This document shows, in pieces, positions 15,979 to 24,567 of a stretch of DNA of 64,000 nucleotides; position 1 is the stretch's first letter; every line of letters starts with the position of its first letter. Source of the DNA: RGIG8748 sp045544515 (GTDB lineage: Bacteria > Bacillota > Clostridia > UMGS1810). The notes beneath the pieces were generated by a model that saw nothing but the letters and a program-made list of their open reading frames with translations, ran no database searches and was not told the origin of the DNA. The stretch spans positions 179,714-243,713 of the forward strand of contig JAZPZD010000002.1 in NCBI GenBank assembly GCA_045544515.1, read 5' to 3'. The translations under genes and the position numbers were made by a program.

Positions 15979-18852
15979 TTATTCTACAATGTAGATAGCC
16001 TTGGGTGTGGAGCTGCTTGCATAGAATACAACAAGAACCTTGGATGCTTCGGTTGCATCTTCTGTACCGTTAACAACCGGGTATAAATAGCTTGCGTCTA
16101 CCACTTCGAATTCATCATCTGTTGTCCATCTGTAAACCTTGGTAGATGATGCTACCTGACAGTTAACCTGATTTCTATCGGGGTCATAGTCGTCGTGATC
16201 ATCAACTATATCTGCAATAACAACAACCGGACCTGCGTTATTTGTGTCAAGCTCCATATCGTGAACTGTACCGTAAACAACTCTGTAGTAATCGGTATCG
16301 CCGTTGTACATATGCTCTATTTCATAGCCCGAAGCCTCAAATGCTGCAAGAGGCTTGTCGTCGTCAAAGTCATAGAACACGCCGTCTGCAAAGAGCTTTT
16401 GAACACCTGTGATGATATTACCGTCTAATGCAAATCTTACCACATAGCCTTCCATACTATCATCTACTATGCCGAGCTCTTCTGTCTTCATACTGGAGCG
16501 TGTAGAGCTTGAAGAAGAATAGTAGTAAACTTCGTTTACAAATTCGTCAGAACCTGCTTCTTTTCTTACCTGTCTTACATCATCAATGAAGTATACAGGC
16601 TCGTTGTTAAGGATATCAACGATAGGTGCAGAACTGTCTGTGTAAACGATTACAACCTTGGCAACATTTGCCTTGACATCGTAGGGTTCTACCACATAGC
16701 TCTTGCCGCCTGTAAAGAAAGAGTTGGACTTCTTCTGTATTTTTTCACCATCGGTTCTGTCGTCGGATACAACAAATACTATTGTAGAAGAATTGGTTGT
16801 AAACGGAGTTGCACCGTTGGCATCTGTAAACGCCTTGCTGGTATTGCACTTAAGTGTTGTCACACCGTCGGAATAGGGAACCTTGTCGCCGTCGTCGTTC
16901 TTTCTGTATGCCTTGGTGGTGATATCTCCGTCCTCGTAATCGTCGGGGTCTACTGTGTAGATTTCCGAAAGAACGGTTTCGCCGTTGTAGGATGATGTCT
17001 TGTACTTAATAAGCTGTGAATACAGCTCACGCTTTGTAATATCGTCGCCTTCCCAGTCTGCATTGATAGCCTCTGCTGTTTCTTTGAGAAGTGAGCCAAC
17101 CTTGGTTGCATCTACGCTGCTGCCGTTAAACTTAACGGTGGGTTTGAGTTTCAATGGTGTTTCTCTTGCAGAAGAGCCTACCATTGCATAGAGGTTGATT
17201 TCGGGTGTAGAATCAAAGCCCGAACCATCGTCAAAGCCCAATATGTATGCATAGGGATCTGAATTTTCTGTCTTGGACAGACATACGATATCGCCTGTAT
17301 AGTCCATATAGAAGGTAGCAACACCGCCAACCTTGAATTCAAAGCCGTCAACAGCCTCGCTTCTGCGGTCATTGAAATATTTGGACACATTGTATTCCTT
17401 GTTGTTAATTGTTACAGGGTCGAAGTAACCTGTCATTTCGTCAACTTCTGCGTTCGATAGCTTTATGGTAGAGATGATAATCTGTACATTTTCTTCTCTG
17501 TCATAGGGTTTAGCTATAGACATTACGCTGTTTTTGGGGATAGAGCTTGTAGACTGGATTGTAAGAGACTGCTTGGAGCCATTTGCTGTGGATACCTTGT
17601 ATGCAGTGGTTACATCTTTGTCAAACTCTACGCTCTCGCCCTTGTAAGAGTCTGTTACTGTGAAAATATCGTTGTCTGCCTTTACACCTGTAACAAAATA
17701 TGTTTCATATCTTGTGATAAATGCTACATCGTAATCCTTGGTTCCGCCGTTGTTAAGGAGCTTAATATGACCGTTTTCCATGTCAAAAAGCTCTTCTACG
17801 AGGTCTTCGTCTATTTCGTCAGGATCAATACCATATCCGTTGTAGATGATGTAGAGGTCATCGGAAAGGTTGATTTCTTCGTAATCTTCGGCTTCGTCGT
17901 CTTCGTAATATCTTATGGTATAGTCTTTGATACGGTCTATATCGCCTGCATCAAGAGTAAGGGTATCGTTCTTTCCGGAGAGCTCTATGCTCTTAACTTC
18001 GGACTTGGAAGCACCCTCAAGATACTCTATCTCTACTCTCTTGCCGAGGTAGTCATAGAGGCTTTCCAGATCGTAGTCGCCGATGTGAAATATCTCATCG
18101 TCAATCATAATCTGGTATTTATTAAGACCCAGATTCTCGCCCGAAAGGGTGGTTTCGAATATACCTGTTACAACGCCGTCATAGGTTTCGTAATCTTCGG
18201 TGGAGTCGTAGTCGGGGAGCTTAACTCCGCCTGCACCCGAAACAGCCATGTTCTTGGTGTAGTCCATGTTGTAGATAAGCTGTGCTACCATGCCTCTTTT
18301 TGCCTCGTTTGTACCGAGAGCATAAGCGTTTTTGGTAAGTTCTATCTTGTTTGCTATGTTTACATAGCCCTGATACCAGGGTTCTGTGGGTGTGTACTGA
18401 TTGCCGTAGCCCTTTGCACACACGAGCATCTTGACTGCTTCGCCGTATGTTACAGGGTTTTCGGGTTTGAATGTACCGTCTACATAACCATTTACAATGC
18501 CGTTTTTAACTGCATATGCAATATATGTATTTGCCCAGTGGTCCTGTGCCAAATCTGAGAACTGCGCTGTCTTTTCTGTAAGAGCAACGCCCTTGGCAAG
18601 AGAAACAGCAACGAGCTTGGCAAACTCTGCTCTCGAAATAGTGTTTTCAGGTCTGAAGCTGAATGTTCCGTCTGCTTCCTGCACGCCGTCAATGATGCCT
18701 TTGGTCACAAGAGAATCGATTGCGGGTTTGTAGTAATAGTCTTGGGGAACATCTGTAAATTCCTTTGCCGCAAAAACATTCACTGTGAGTAATGAAGTAA
18801 GTATCATTATCGCTGAAATGGTTGTAGCGATAATACGCTTTGATGTCTTCAT
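15979..18852 (-). CDS. Large S-layer homology (SLH) domain protein
   Basis: Secreted surface protein of 957 residues. A signal peptide (about 1-28, ending VNVFA) is followed by three SLH repeats (about 30-85, 90-140 and 150-195). The first two have clear FTDVP/FSDLA openings and REF/GEA-type ends; the third is degenerate. SLH repeats bind pyruvylated secondary cell-wall polymers. The remaining 760 residues are acidic, rich in Asp, Ser, Thr and Tyr, contain no cysteine-rich or enzymatic motif I recognise, and end in a beta-strand-like tail. The ATG at 18852 follows TGGAGG. It has its own promoter and terminator. A structural S-layer or exposed adhesive role is inference. Confidence 0.88.
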   Translation of the reverse strand: MKTSKRIIATTISAIMILTSLLTVNVFAAKEFTDVPQDYYYKPAIDSLVTKGIIDGVQEADGTFSFRPENTISRAEFAKLVAVSLAKGVALTEKTAQFSDLAQDHWANTYIAYAVKNGIVNGYVDGTFKPENPVTYGEAVKMLVCAKGYGNQYTPTEPWYQGYVNIANKIELTKNAYALGTNEAKRGMVAQLIYNMDYTKNMAVSGAGGVKLPDYDSTEDYETYDGVVTGIFETTLSGENLGLNKYQIMIDDEIFHIGDYDLESLYDYLGKRVEIEYLEGASKSEVKSIELSGKNDTLTLDAGDIDRIKDYTIRYYEDDEAEDYEEINLSDDLYIIYNGYGIDPDEIDEDLVEELFDMENGHIKLLNNGGTKDYDVAFITRYETYFVTGVKADNDIFTVTDSYKGESVEFDKDVTTAYKVSTANGSKQSLTIQSTSSIPKNSVMSIAKPYDREENVQIIISTIKLSNAEVDEMTGYFDPVTINNKEYNVSKYFNDRRSEAVDGFEFKVGGVATFYMDYTGDIVCLSKTENSDPYAYILGFDDGSGFDSTPEINLYAMVGSSARETPLKLKPTVKFNGSSVDATKVGSLLKETAEAINADWEGDDITKRELYSQLIKYKTSSYNGETVLSEIYTVDPDDYEDGDITTKAYRKNDDGDKVPYSDGVTTLKCNTSKAFTDANGATPFTTNSSTIVFVVSDDRTDGEKIQKKSNSFFTGGKSYVVEPYDVKANVAKVVIVYTDSSAPIVDILNNEPVYFIDDVRQVRKEAGSDEFVNEVYYYSSSSSTRSSMKTEELGIVDDSMEGYVVRFALDGNIITGVQKLFADGVFYDFDDDKPLAAFEASGYEIEHMYNGDTDYYRVVYGTVHDMELDTNNAGPVVVIADIVDDHDDYDPDRNQVNCQVASSTKVYRWTTDDEFEVVDASYLYPVVNGTEDATEASKVLVVFYASSSTPKAIYIVE

Positions 18853-18909
18853 ATTAAAAACCTCCATTCTTTTGTATCTATATAAAATTAGAGATACTGA
18901 GTTATAATA

Positions 18910-18938
18910 ATCATAACATTATTTTTGCAAATAGTCAA
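18910..18938 (-). promoter_or_regulatory. Sigma-A promoter of the SLH gene
   Basis: Minus strand: TTGACT (18933-18938), 17-base spacer, TATGAT (18910-18915). The leader of about 50 bases leads to the start at 18852. Confidence 0.8.
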
Positions 18939-18988
18939 TTAATATTATGTGTCTGTTACTTTACAATTAGTTTACATTGAAAAAAACA

Positions 18989-19017
18989 TTGACAAACGCA
19001 AAACTCAATGATATAAT
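18989..19017 (+). promoter_or_regulatory. Consensus promoter of tRNA-Asp
   Basis: TTGACA (18989-18994), a 17-base spacer and TATAAT (19012-19017), both exact consensus, 30 bases before the mature tRNA. Confidence 0.92.
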
Positions 19018-19047
19018 AACAAAGTACTTTGACAAAACCAGATATTT

Positions 19048-19124
19048 GGCCGAGTAGTTCAGTTGGTTAGAATGCCAGCCTGTCACGCTGGAGGTCGAGG
19101 GGTCGAGCCCCCTCTCGGTCGCCA
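19048..19124 (+). tRNA. tRNA-Asp (anticodon GUC)
   Basis: A 77-base cloverleaf. The acceptor stem GGCCGAG pairs with CTCGGTC (19114-19120), the anticodon stem CCAGC pairs with GCTGG, and the 7-base loop places GUC at 19082-19084. The T-arm contains GTCGAG. The discriminator is G and CCA is encoded at 19122-19124. It is a single gene with its own promoter and terminator. Its last 12 bases are duplicated 207 bases downstream. Confidence 0.97.
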
Positions 19125-19181
19125 TAACAAAACGACACCTTTTTGGTGTCGTTTTTGTTATGCAATAAGATAAAAGGGGCT
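19113..19181. repeat. 69-bp direct repeat, copy 1 (tRNA-Asp tail and terminator)
   Basis: Begins within the T-stem side of tRNA-Asp (TCTCGGTCGCCA) and continues through the terminator to 19181. Identical to 19320-19388 over all 69 bases. Confidence 0.95.
19129..19160 (+). terminator. tRNA-Asp terminator
   Basis: An 11-bp stem (19129-19139 with 19145-19155, loop TTTTT) starting four bases after the CCA end, followed by a T-rich run. An identical copy lies at 19336-19367. Confidence 0.9.
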
Positions 19182-19319
19182 CGAACCCTGTGAGGGCAAA
19201 AAGCGTCAAGAAAAATATGCCGGTGGCATATTTTTTAGCTTTTTGGTGCGAGGAGGGTACCGAAATGCATAGCATTTGGGTCGACGAGCAAGTTGGAATG
19301 CATAAGCATTCTGGCCCCT
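19182..19319. other. 138-bp spacer with three small palindromes
   Basis: Lies between the two copies of the tRNA tail. It holds three hairpins: 19211-19221 with 19225-19235 (11 bp), 19263-19268 with 19272-19277, and 19296-19301 with 19306-19311. The end reads into GGCCCC before the second TCTCGGTCGCCA, loosely resembling the 3' half of tRNA-Asp. It may be a decayed tRNA duplicate or a small palindromic repeat element. No gene is credible. Confidence 0.6.
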
Positions 19320-19388
19320 TCTCGGTCGCCATAACAAAACGACACCTTTTTGGTGTCGTTTTTGTTATGCAATAAGATAAAAGGGGCT
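19320..19388. repeat. 69-bp direct repeat, copy 2
   Basis: Exact copy of 19113-19181: 12 bases of tRNA-Asp 3' end, terminator and a following AT-rich stretch, here with no tRNA body in front. Confidence 0.95.
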
Positions 19389-19413
19389 GTCTCACTAAAT
19401 AAGTGAGGCAGCC
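19385..19413 (-). terminator. Terminator downstream of serA
   Basis: A 12-bp stem with one G-U pair (19385-19396 with 19402-19413, loop of 5). On the minus strand CCCCTTTTAT follows. It lies 80 bases past the serA stop. Confidence 0.8.
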
Positions 19414-19492
19414 TCTTCTTCATATAACAAATCACGATAAACTGTCTTTGGGAATAATATTATACCCTGCCTTTTTGCGATGCAAGCAAATT

Positions 19493-20662
19493 TTACATCC
19501 CTGCAATTACTCTTACCTTGTGTACGCCCTCTACCTCTTCGAGCTTGTGCTCCAATGCATCGGGAATTTCGTCTACATCAAGGATTGTATATGCATTATC
19601 CTTTTTGCTCTTGTTCATCATATTGGCAATGTTTATATTAGCATCGGAGAAAAGAGCAGAAAATGTGGTAAGCATATTAGGAATATTCTGGTGAGCGATT
19701 GTCACACGGTATTTGGTCTCCATCGCCATCTCGCAGTTGGGATAGTTTACGGAGTTTTTGATGTTACCATAGAGCATAAAGTCAGAGAGCTCTTTGGCAG
19801 CCATTACTGCACAGTTGTCCTCGGATTCGGGTGTGGATGCACCAAGGTGAGGAATGTTTACTGTGTTTGGCATATCAAGGGTTTCTTCGGAGGGGAAGTC
19901 TGTTACATAGCATGCAACCTTGCCTGTTTCCAATGCCTTTTTCATAGCGGCATTGTCCACAAGTGCTCCTCTTGCAAAGTTGAGTATACGAACTCCGTCG
20001 TGCATTATGTCTAAAAGCTCTTCATTTACCATGCCTCTTGTAGAGTCAAGAAGAGGAAGATGCATTGTGATATAATCGCACTGCGACACCATCATCTTAA
20101 GGTCATTTGACTTCTTAACAGAACGGGAAAGTCCCCATGCAGCATCAACAGAGATATAGGGGTCATATCCAAGAACCTTCATACCCATAGAAGTTGCAAG
20201 GTTGGCAACCATTACACCGATTGCACCAAGGCCAACAACGCCTAATGTCTTGCCCTTGATTTCGGGGCCTGCAAAAGCACTCTTGCCTTTTTCTACGAGT
20301 TTTTCCACATTGGCACCCTCGCCCTTTAAGGTCTTTGCCCAGTCTACTGCGTCGGTAACCTTTCTCGATGCCAGAAGAAGTCCTGCAACAGCAAGCTCTG
20401 CAACGGCATTTGCATTGGCACCGGGTGTGTTAAATACCACGATACCGCGCTCACTGCACTTGTCTATCGGAATGTTGTTTACGCCTGCGCCTGCTCTTGC
20501 AATTGCCTTTAAGCTCTTGGGGAGCTCCATCTCGTGCATAGAAAAGCTTCGAAGTATTACAGCATCGGGGTTATCGGTGTTGTCTGTTACGGTAAACACA
20601 TCGGTATCGAGCATATCGAGACCGCATTTTGCTATTTTATTTAAGGTTAAAACCTCATACAT
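19493..20662 (-). CDS. serA: D-3-phosphoglycerate dehydrogenase
   Basis: First step of serine synthesis: 3-phosphoglycerate to 3-phosphohydroxypyruvate with NAD+. 389 residues with GVVGLGAIGVMVANLA (about 146-161), catalytic Arg in LNFARGALVDN, Glu in the VTDFPSEE region and His in IPHLGASTPESEDN. A C-terminal ACT-like domain (about 310-389) suggests serine feedback. It follows serC by 19 bases, so the pair is an operon (serC-serA). Start at 20662 after AGAGGA. No phosphoserine phosphatase gene is seen in the window. Confidence 0.95.
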   Translation of the reverse strand: MYEVLTLNKIAKCGLDMLDTDVFTVTDNTDNPDAVILRSFSMHEMELPKSLKAIARAGAGVNNIPIDKCSERGIVVFNTPGANANAVAELAVAGLLLASRKVTDAVDWAKTLKGEGANVEKLVEKGKSAFAGPEIKGKTLGVVGLGAIGVMVANLATSMGMKVLGYDPYISVDAAWGLSRSVKKSNDLKMMVSQCDYITMHLPLLDSTRGMVNEELLDIMHDGVRILNFARGALVDNAAMKKALETGKVACYVTDFPSEETLDMPNTVNIPHLGASTPESEDNCAVMAAKELSDFMLYGNIKNSVNYPNCEMAMETKYRVTIAHQNIPNMLTTFSALFSDANINIANMMNKSKKDNAYTILDVDEIPDALEHKLEEVEGVHKVRVIAGM

Positions 20663-20681
20663 TTAAAATCAATCCTCTCAA

Positions 20682-21767
20682 TTATTTGTTGTCAATTTCA
20701 AACTTCTTCATAAAGTCAACAAGAGCCTTTACGCCGTCGATGGGCATAGCATTGTATATGCTTGCTCTCATACCGCCTACGCTTCTGTGGCCTTTTAAGT
20801 TTACAAAGCCCTGTGCGGTTGCTTCCTTAATGAATTTAGCGTTTAATTCGTCATTTCCTGTGATAAAGGGTACATTCATAAGCGAACGGTCTTCCTTGGC
20901 TTCAACAGTTGCCTTAAACATATCGGAAGAATCAAGATAGTTATAGAGAATGTCTGCCTTTTCCACATTAATCTTGTTCATTTCGTCAAGACCGCCGAGC
21001 TCCTCTAACCACTTGCAAACGAGTGAGCAGATGTAGATAGCGTATGTGGGGGGAGTGTTAAACATAGAACCGTTTTCGGAATGTGTTTCGTAGTTGAACA
21101 TTGTAGGAGTAATATCCATTGCCTTTCCGATGAGGTCTTCTCTTACGATAACAACTGTAAGACCTGCAGGGCCCATATTCTTCTGTGCACCTGCATAGAT
21201 TAAGCCAAACTTGGAAACATCTACGCTTTCGCTTAATATAGAAGAAGACATATCAGCAACAAGAGGAACATTTCCTACATCGGGAAGAGTGGAGAACTTG
21301 GTTCCGTAGATTGTGTTGTTGTATGTGATATGGAAGAAGTCTGCATCGGGAGTAAAGTCCTTCTTGTCGAGCTTGGGAATATAAGAGAATGTCTTATCCT
21401 CGGAAGAGCCTACAACCTTTACATCTCCGTATCTGCCTGCTTCCTTGTAGAACTTTTTAGCCCAGAGGCCTGTAAGTACACAGTCTGCCTTTTTGCTGCC
21501 TGCAAAGAGGTTTAAGGGTATCATTGCAAACTGGCTGGATGCACCGCCCTGCAAGAAGAGCACCTTGTAGTTATCGGGAATGTTCAAAAGTGAGCGAAGA
21601 GTAGCCTCGCACTCGTCGATAATTGCCTGATAAGCACCGGAACGGTGGCTCATTTCCATAACGGACATACCGGAATTTCCGTGGCATATCATATCTCTCT
21701 GTGCTTCTTCGAGTACTTTTACGGGAAGCGCAGAGGGGCCTGCTGAAAAATTGTAAACTCTGTTCAT
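20682..21767 (-). CDS. serC: Phosphoserine aminotransferase
   Basis: Second step of serine synthesis; PLP enzyme of 361 residues converting phosphohydroxypyruvate and glutamate to phosphoserine. It begins MNRVYNFSAGPSALP, has LFLQGGASSQFAMIP and the PLP-lysine segment YAGAQKNMGPAGL, and ends with the HRSVGGMRASIYNAMP phosphate-binding region. The ATG at 21767 follows GGAGGA; an ATG five codons earlier overlaps this site. First gene of serC-serA. Confidence 0.96.
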   Translation of the reverse strand: MNRVYNFSAGPSALPVKVLEEAQRDMICHGNSGMSVMEMSHRSGAYQAIIDECEATLRSLLNIPDNYKVLFLQGGASSQFAMIPLNLFAGSKKADCVLTGLWAKKFYKEAGRYGDVKVVGSSEDKTFSYIPKLDKKDFTPDADFFHITYNNTIYGTKFSTLPDVGNVPLVADMSSSILSESVDVSKFGLIYAGAQKNMGPAGLTVVIVREDLIGKAMDITPTMFNYETHSENGSMFNTPPTYAIYICSLVCKWLEELGGLDEMNKINVEKADILYNYLDSSDMFKATVEAKEDRSLMNVPFITGNDELNAKFIKEATAQGFVNLKGHRSVGGMRASIYNAMPIDGVKALVDFMKKFEIDNK

Positions 21768-21805
21768 ATCTATATCCTCCATTAATTAAATATTTTGTTT
21801 TTGGT

Positions 21806-21833
21806 TATAGTTTGAAACTATAGCCAGCTATAG
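21806..21833 (-). promoter_or_regulatory. Two overlapping palindromes in the serC leader
   Basis: Palindrome A spans 21806-21822 (8-bp arms around one base). Palindrome B spans 21818-21833 (7-bp arms around two bases). They share 21818-21822, so as RNA hairpins they exclude each other. They lie about +10 to +37 from the predicted start point. They could be an operator or a small leader switch. Confidence 0.45.
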
Positions 21834-21848
21834 ATAAAATTTATATTC

Positions 21849-21877
21849 ATTATACACAAAATACCCCCTTTACGCAA
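21849..21877 (-). promoter_or_regulatory. Promoter of serC-serA
   Basis: Minus strand: TTGCGT (21872-21877), 17-base spacer, TATAAT (21849-21854). The -10 is perfect and the -35 weak, which fits a regulated promoter. Confidence 0.7.
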
Positions 21878-21947
21878 GGGCAAACGGTGTATTTTGTTGG
21901 TTTTGTATAATTTTGATATAGGCTTTGTTCACATTATATACAATATT

Positions 21948-23918
21948 TTATATAAGGGTGTACAAATCCTCCTCCGAAATAATCTTTATCCCCAAATCCT
22001 GTGCCTTTGTGAGCTTGCTTCCCGCCTCTTCTCCCGCAAGGAGATAATCGGTCTTTTTGGATACGGAGCCTGTCACCTTGCCGCCGTTTTCTTCTATAAG
22101 GGCGGTTGCCTCTTTTCTGCCCAAGGTGGGGAGTGTACCTGTAATTACAAAGGTAAGACCTGTCAGTTTGCCGTCTGCTTTGGCATCGGTTAAGTGTGTT
22201 TTTGTGTTAACTCCTGCATTTTTGAGGGCGTCTATTAGCTCTCTTGCACTTTCCTTTGCAAAGAACTCACATACACTTTGTGCCATTACAGAGCCTATGT
22301 CGTCTATTTCACAGAGCTTATCCGCACTTATGTCAAAAAGCTCATCTATGTCTTTGATGCACGAGCAAATCTTCTTGGCAGCACCAAGACCTATGTGCCT
22401 TATGCCAAGTGCAAAAAGAAGTCTGAAAAGGTCATTGGATTTGGATTTTTCCAGAGCAGATATGAGGTTTTGGGCACTTTTGGTTCCCATTTTGTCAAGG
22501 GAAGCGATGTCTTCTTCCTTGAGATAGTACAAGTCCGCACTGCTCCTGATGAGCGAGTTTTCCAGCAGTTTGTCTATGATGCTGGGCCCAAGACCGTCTA
22601 TATCCATAGCATCTCTTGACACAAAATGCTCAATGCTCCTTGCAAGCTGTGCGGGGCAAAGTGCATCTGTGCAGCGAACTGCCGCCTCGCCGTCCTCACG
22701 GTGTACGGGGCTGTGGCACACAGGGCATACCAAAGGCATAACAAACTCTTTTTCTCCGCCTGTTCTTTTGTCCTTTAGTACGCTTGCCACCTCGGGTATG
22801 ATGTCGCCTGCCTTTTGCACAAGAACTCTGTCGCCTATGCGGATATCCTTCTGGCGTATATAGTCCTCATTGTGAAGTGTGGCTCTTGCGATAACGCTGC
22901 CCGAAACGGTTACGGGGTCAAACTCGGCATTGGGGGTAAGTACTCCCGTTCTGCCAACCTGGATAACGATATCCCTTATTGTACTTTCCTTTTGCTCGGG
23001 GGGATATTTGTAAGCGATTGCCCACTTGGGCGTTTTTGCCGTTGAGCCGAGCTTTTCTCTGTCCTCGATGCTATCCACCTTGATAACTGCTCCGTCTATG
23101 TCGTAGTAGAGGTCGGCTCGCATATTCCCTATGTTTTGCACCTCGTTAAAGGCATCTTCTATGGTGTCAAATCTCTTGTCGTTTGATATTACCTTGAAGC
23201 CCGCCTTTCGCAAAAACTCAAGTCCCTCAAGGTGTGATTTTATCTCCACGCCCTCTATCTTCTGGATATTAAACACAAAGATATCTAATTTTCTTTCTCT
23301 TGCAACGGCACTGTTTAACTGTCTTAGGGAACCTGCGGCGGCATTTCTTGGATTTGCAAAAACACTCTCGCCGTTTTGCTCTCTGTGGTTATTTATCTTT
23401 TCAAAGTTCTTTTTGGATATAAAGACTTCTCCTCGCACTTCAAGGTATTTGACATCAACATCAAGGCGAAGAGGGATACTCATAACCGTCTTTAGGTTTT
23501 CGGTTACATCCTCGCCTGTAACACCGTCACCGCGGGTAGAACCTCTTTTAAAGACAGAGTTTTCGTATTCAAGCGATACCGAAAGACCGTCTATCTTGTG
23601 CTCTACCGCGTACGAGGGCGTATATCCCAAGGCATCTTTTACCCTCTTGTCAAAGTCGTATACCTCCTCTTTGGAAAAGGCGTCCTGCAGACTTTGCATA
23701 ACCACATCGTGAGTAACCTCTTCAAATCCGTCGAGGATTACCCCGCCGATTTTTTGCGACGGCGAGTCCGCCGTTACAAGATGGGGGTGTTCTTTTTCGA
23801 ATTCCAAAAGCTTTCGCATAAGCATATCGTACTCTCTGTCGGAAATCCTGGGGTCGTCTAACACATAATACTGCCTGCTGTGGTAGGCTATTTCTTTTTT
23901 CAGAGCTTCGTAATCCAT
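21948..23918 (-). CDS. ligA: NAD-dependent DNA ligase
   Basis: Joins nicks during replication and repair. 656 residues with the full domain order: Ia, the adenylation domain with KxDG lysine in AVEHKIDGLSVS (about 107-118), OB fold, the four-cysteine zinc finger (CPVCHSP to CTDALC, about 400-425), helix-hairpin-helix repeats and a C-terminal BRCT domain (about 583-656). The ATG at 23918 has CGGAG eight bases upstream; the alternative eight codons earlier lacks a site and overlaps the preceding gene. Confidence 0.97.
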   Translation of the reverse strand: MDYEALKKEIAYHSRQYYVLDDPRISDREYDMLMRKLLEFEKEHPHLVTADSPSQKIGGVILDGFEEVTHDVVMQSLQDAFSKEEVYDFDKRVKDALGYTPSYAVEHKIDGLSVSLEYENSVFKRGSTRGDGVTGEDVTENLKTVMSIPLRLDVDVKYLEVRGEVFISKKNFEKINNHREQNGESVFANPRNAAAGSLRQLNSAVARERKLDIFVFNIQKIEGVEIKSHLEGLEFLRKAGFKVISNDKRFDTIEDAFNEVQNIGNMRADLYYDIDGAVIKVDSIEDREKLGSTAKTPKWAIAYKYPPEQKESTIRDIVIQVGRTGVLTPNAEFDPVTVSGSVIARATLHNEDYIRQKDIRIGDRVLVQKAGDIIPEVASVLKDKRTGGEKEFVMPLVCPVCHSPVHREDGEAAVRCTDALCPAQLARSIEHFVSRDAMDIDGLGPSIIDKLLENSLIRSSADLYYLKEEDIASLDKMGTKSAQNLISALEKSKSNDLFRLLFALGIRHIGLGAAKKICSCIKDIDELFDISADKLCEIDDIGSVMAQSVCEFFAKESARELIDALKNAGVNTKTHLTDAKADGKLTGLTFVITGTLPTLGRKEATALIEENGGKVTGSVSKKTDYLLAGEEAGSKLTKAQDLGIKIISEEDLYTLI

Positions 23919-23931
23919 AATTTTTCTCCGA

Positions 23932-24567
23932 TTAATCTTCAAAATATATTTCTTTTCTTTCTATTTTTGCATATGCTGTTTCGCAGTCAAAAAACTTGTT
24001 CATAGAGTTAAGTACAAGCTCGGGTTTAAGGTTCGAGTTGTTGCCTGCGTTCAAAACCATATTTATTTTGTGATTTTTTCCGTCAGTTGATACAACATCA
24101 ATATTTCTTATAAAATCCTTTATATTAACCTCGTTTATCTTGCGTTTGGATTTCTTTTCTATCATAACGCAGGGGGCTTTTATATATTCTTCTATATCTA
24201 TTTCTTTGTCTGTTTCAAACTCTGCACTGTAGAGGGCACTCTCTATGGTGTGCATTGGTTTAAGTCCCTCTGCCTTTTCCATTTTAATTACCCTGATGCC
24301 CCTTGGTGTGCAGGAATTAATCCTCTCTATTGCCTCGCTTATGTCAACATCCTCGGTAAGTTCTATTTCCAGCATATCGCAAACGGTGGTTGTGCCTACC
24401 GAAAGCGGCAGACCTATCGACATAACCATATGGGGATTAAACCCCTCGGAATATTTAACAGGCAGTTTTGCCCTTTTGAAAGTCCTTACCATTGTCCGCA
24501 AAAAATCCAGATGCGAGATAAATCTTACCTCGCCATCCTCGCAGTAGGTTAGTCTGTATTTACTCAT
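23932..24567 (-). CDS. TIGR03936-type radical-SAM-associated protein (DUF2344)
   Basis: Protein of 211 residues matching the DUF2344/TIGR03936 family: it opens YRLTYCEDGEVRFISHLDFLRT and has KYSEGFNPHMVMSIGLPLSVG. In most Firmicutes it is encoded directly after a TIGR03960 radical SAM gene, sometimes fused to it. Here the ATG at 24567 overlaps the radical SAM gene by 8 bases. Molecular function unproven; tRNA modification is often suggested. Confidence 0.88.
   Translation of the reverse strand: MSKYRLTYCEDGEVRFISHLDFLRTMVRTFKRAKLPVKYSEGFNPHMVMSIGLPLSVGTTTVCDMLEIELTEDVDISEAIERINSCTPRGIRVIKMEKAEGLKPMHTIESALYSAEFETDKEIDIEEYIKAPCVMIEKKSKRKINEVNIKDFIRNIDVVSTDGKNHKINMVLNAGNNSNLKPELVLNSMNKFFDCETAYAKIERKEIYFED

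Noticed and set aside
17767..18558. 263-codon plus-strand frame antisense to the SLH gene
   Set aside because: It opposes a gene with a signal peptide and SLH repeats; hydrophobic Val/Cys/Tyr-rich composition is typical of antisense translation.
18967..19395. A 142-codon minus-strand frame running through tRNA-Asp and the repeats
   Set aside because: It is antisense to the tRNA, repeats itself because of the 69-bp duplication and has no family resemblance; a typical spurious frame over tRNA genes.
21768..21947. T-box or riboswitch upstream of serC
   Set aside because: No T-box core sequence, specifier loop or other riboswitch motif could be recognised; only palindromes and a promoter.
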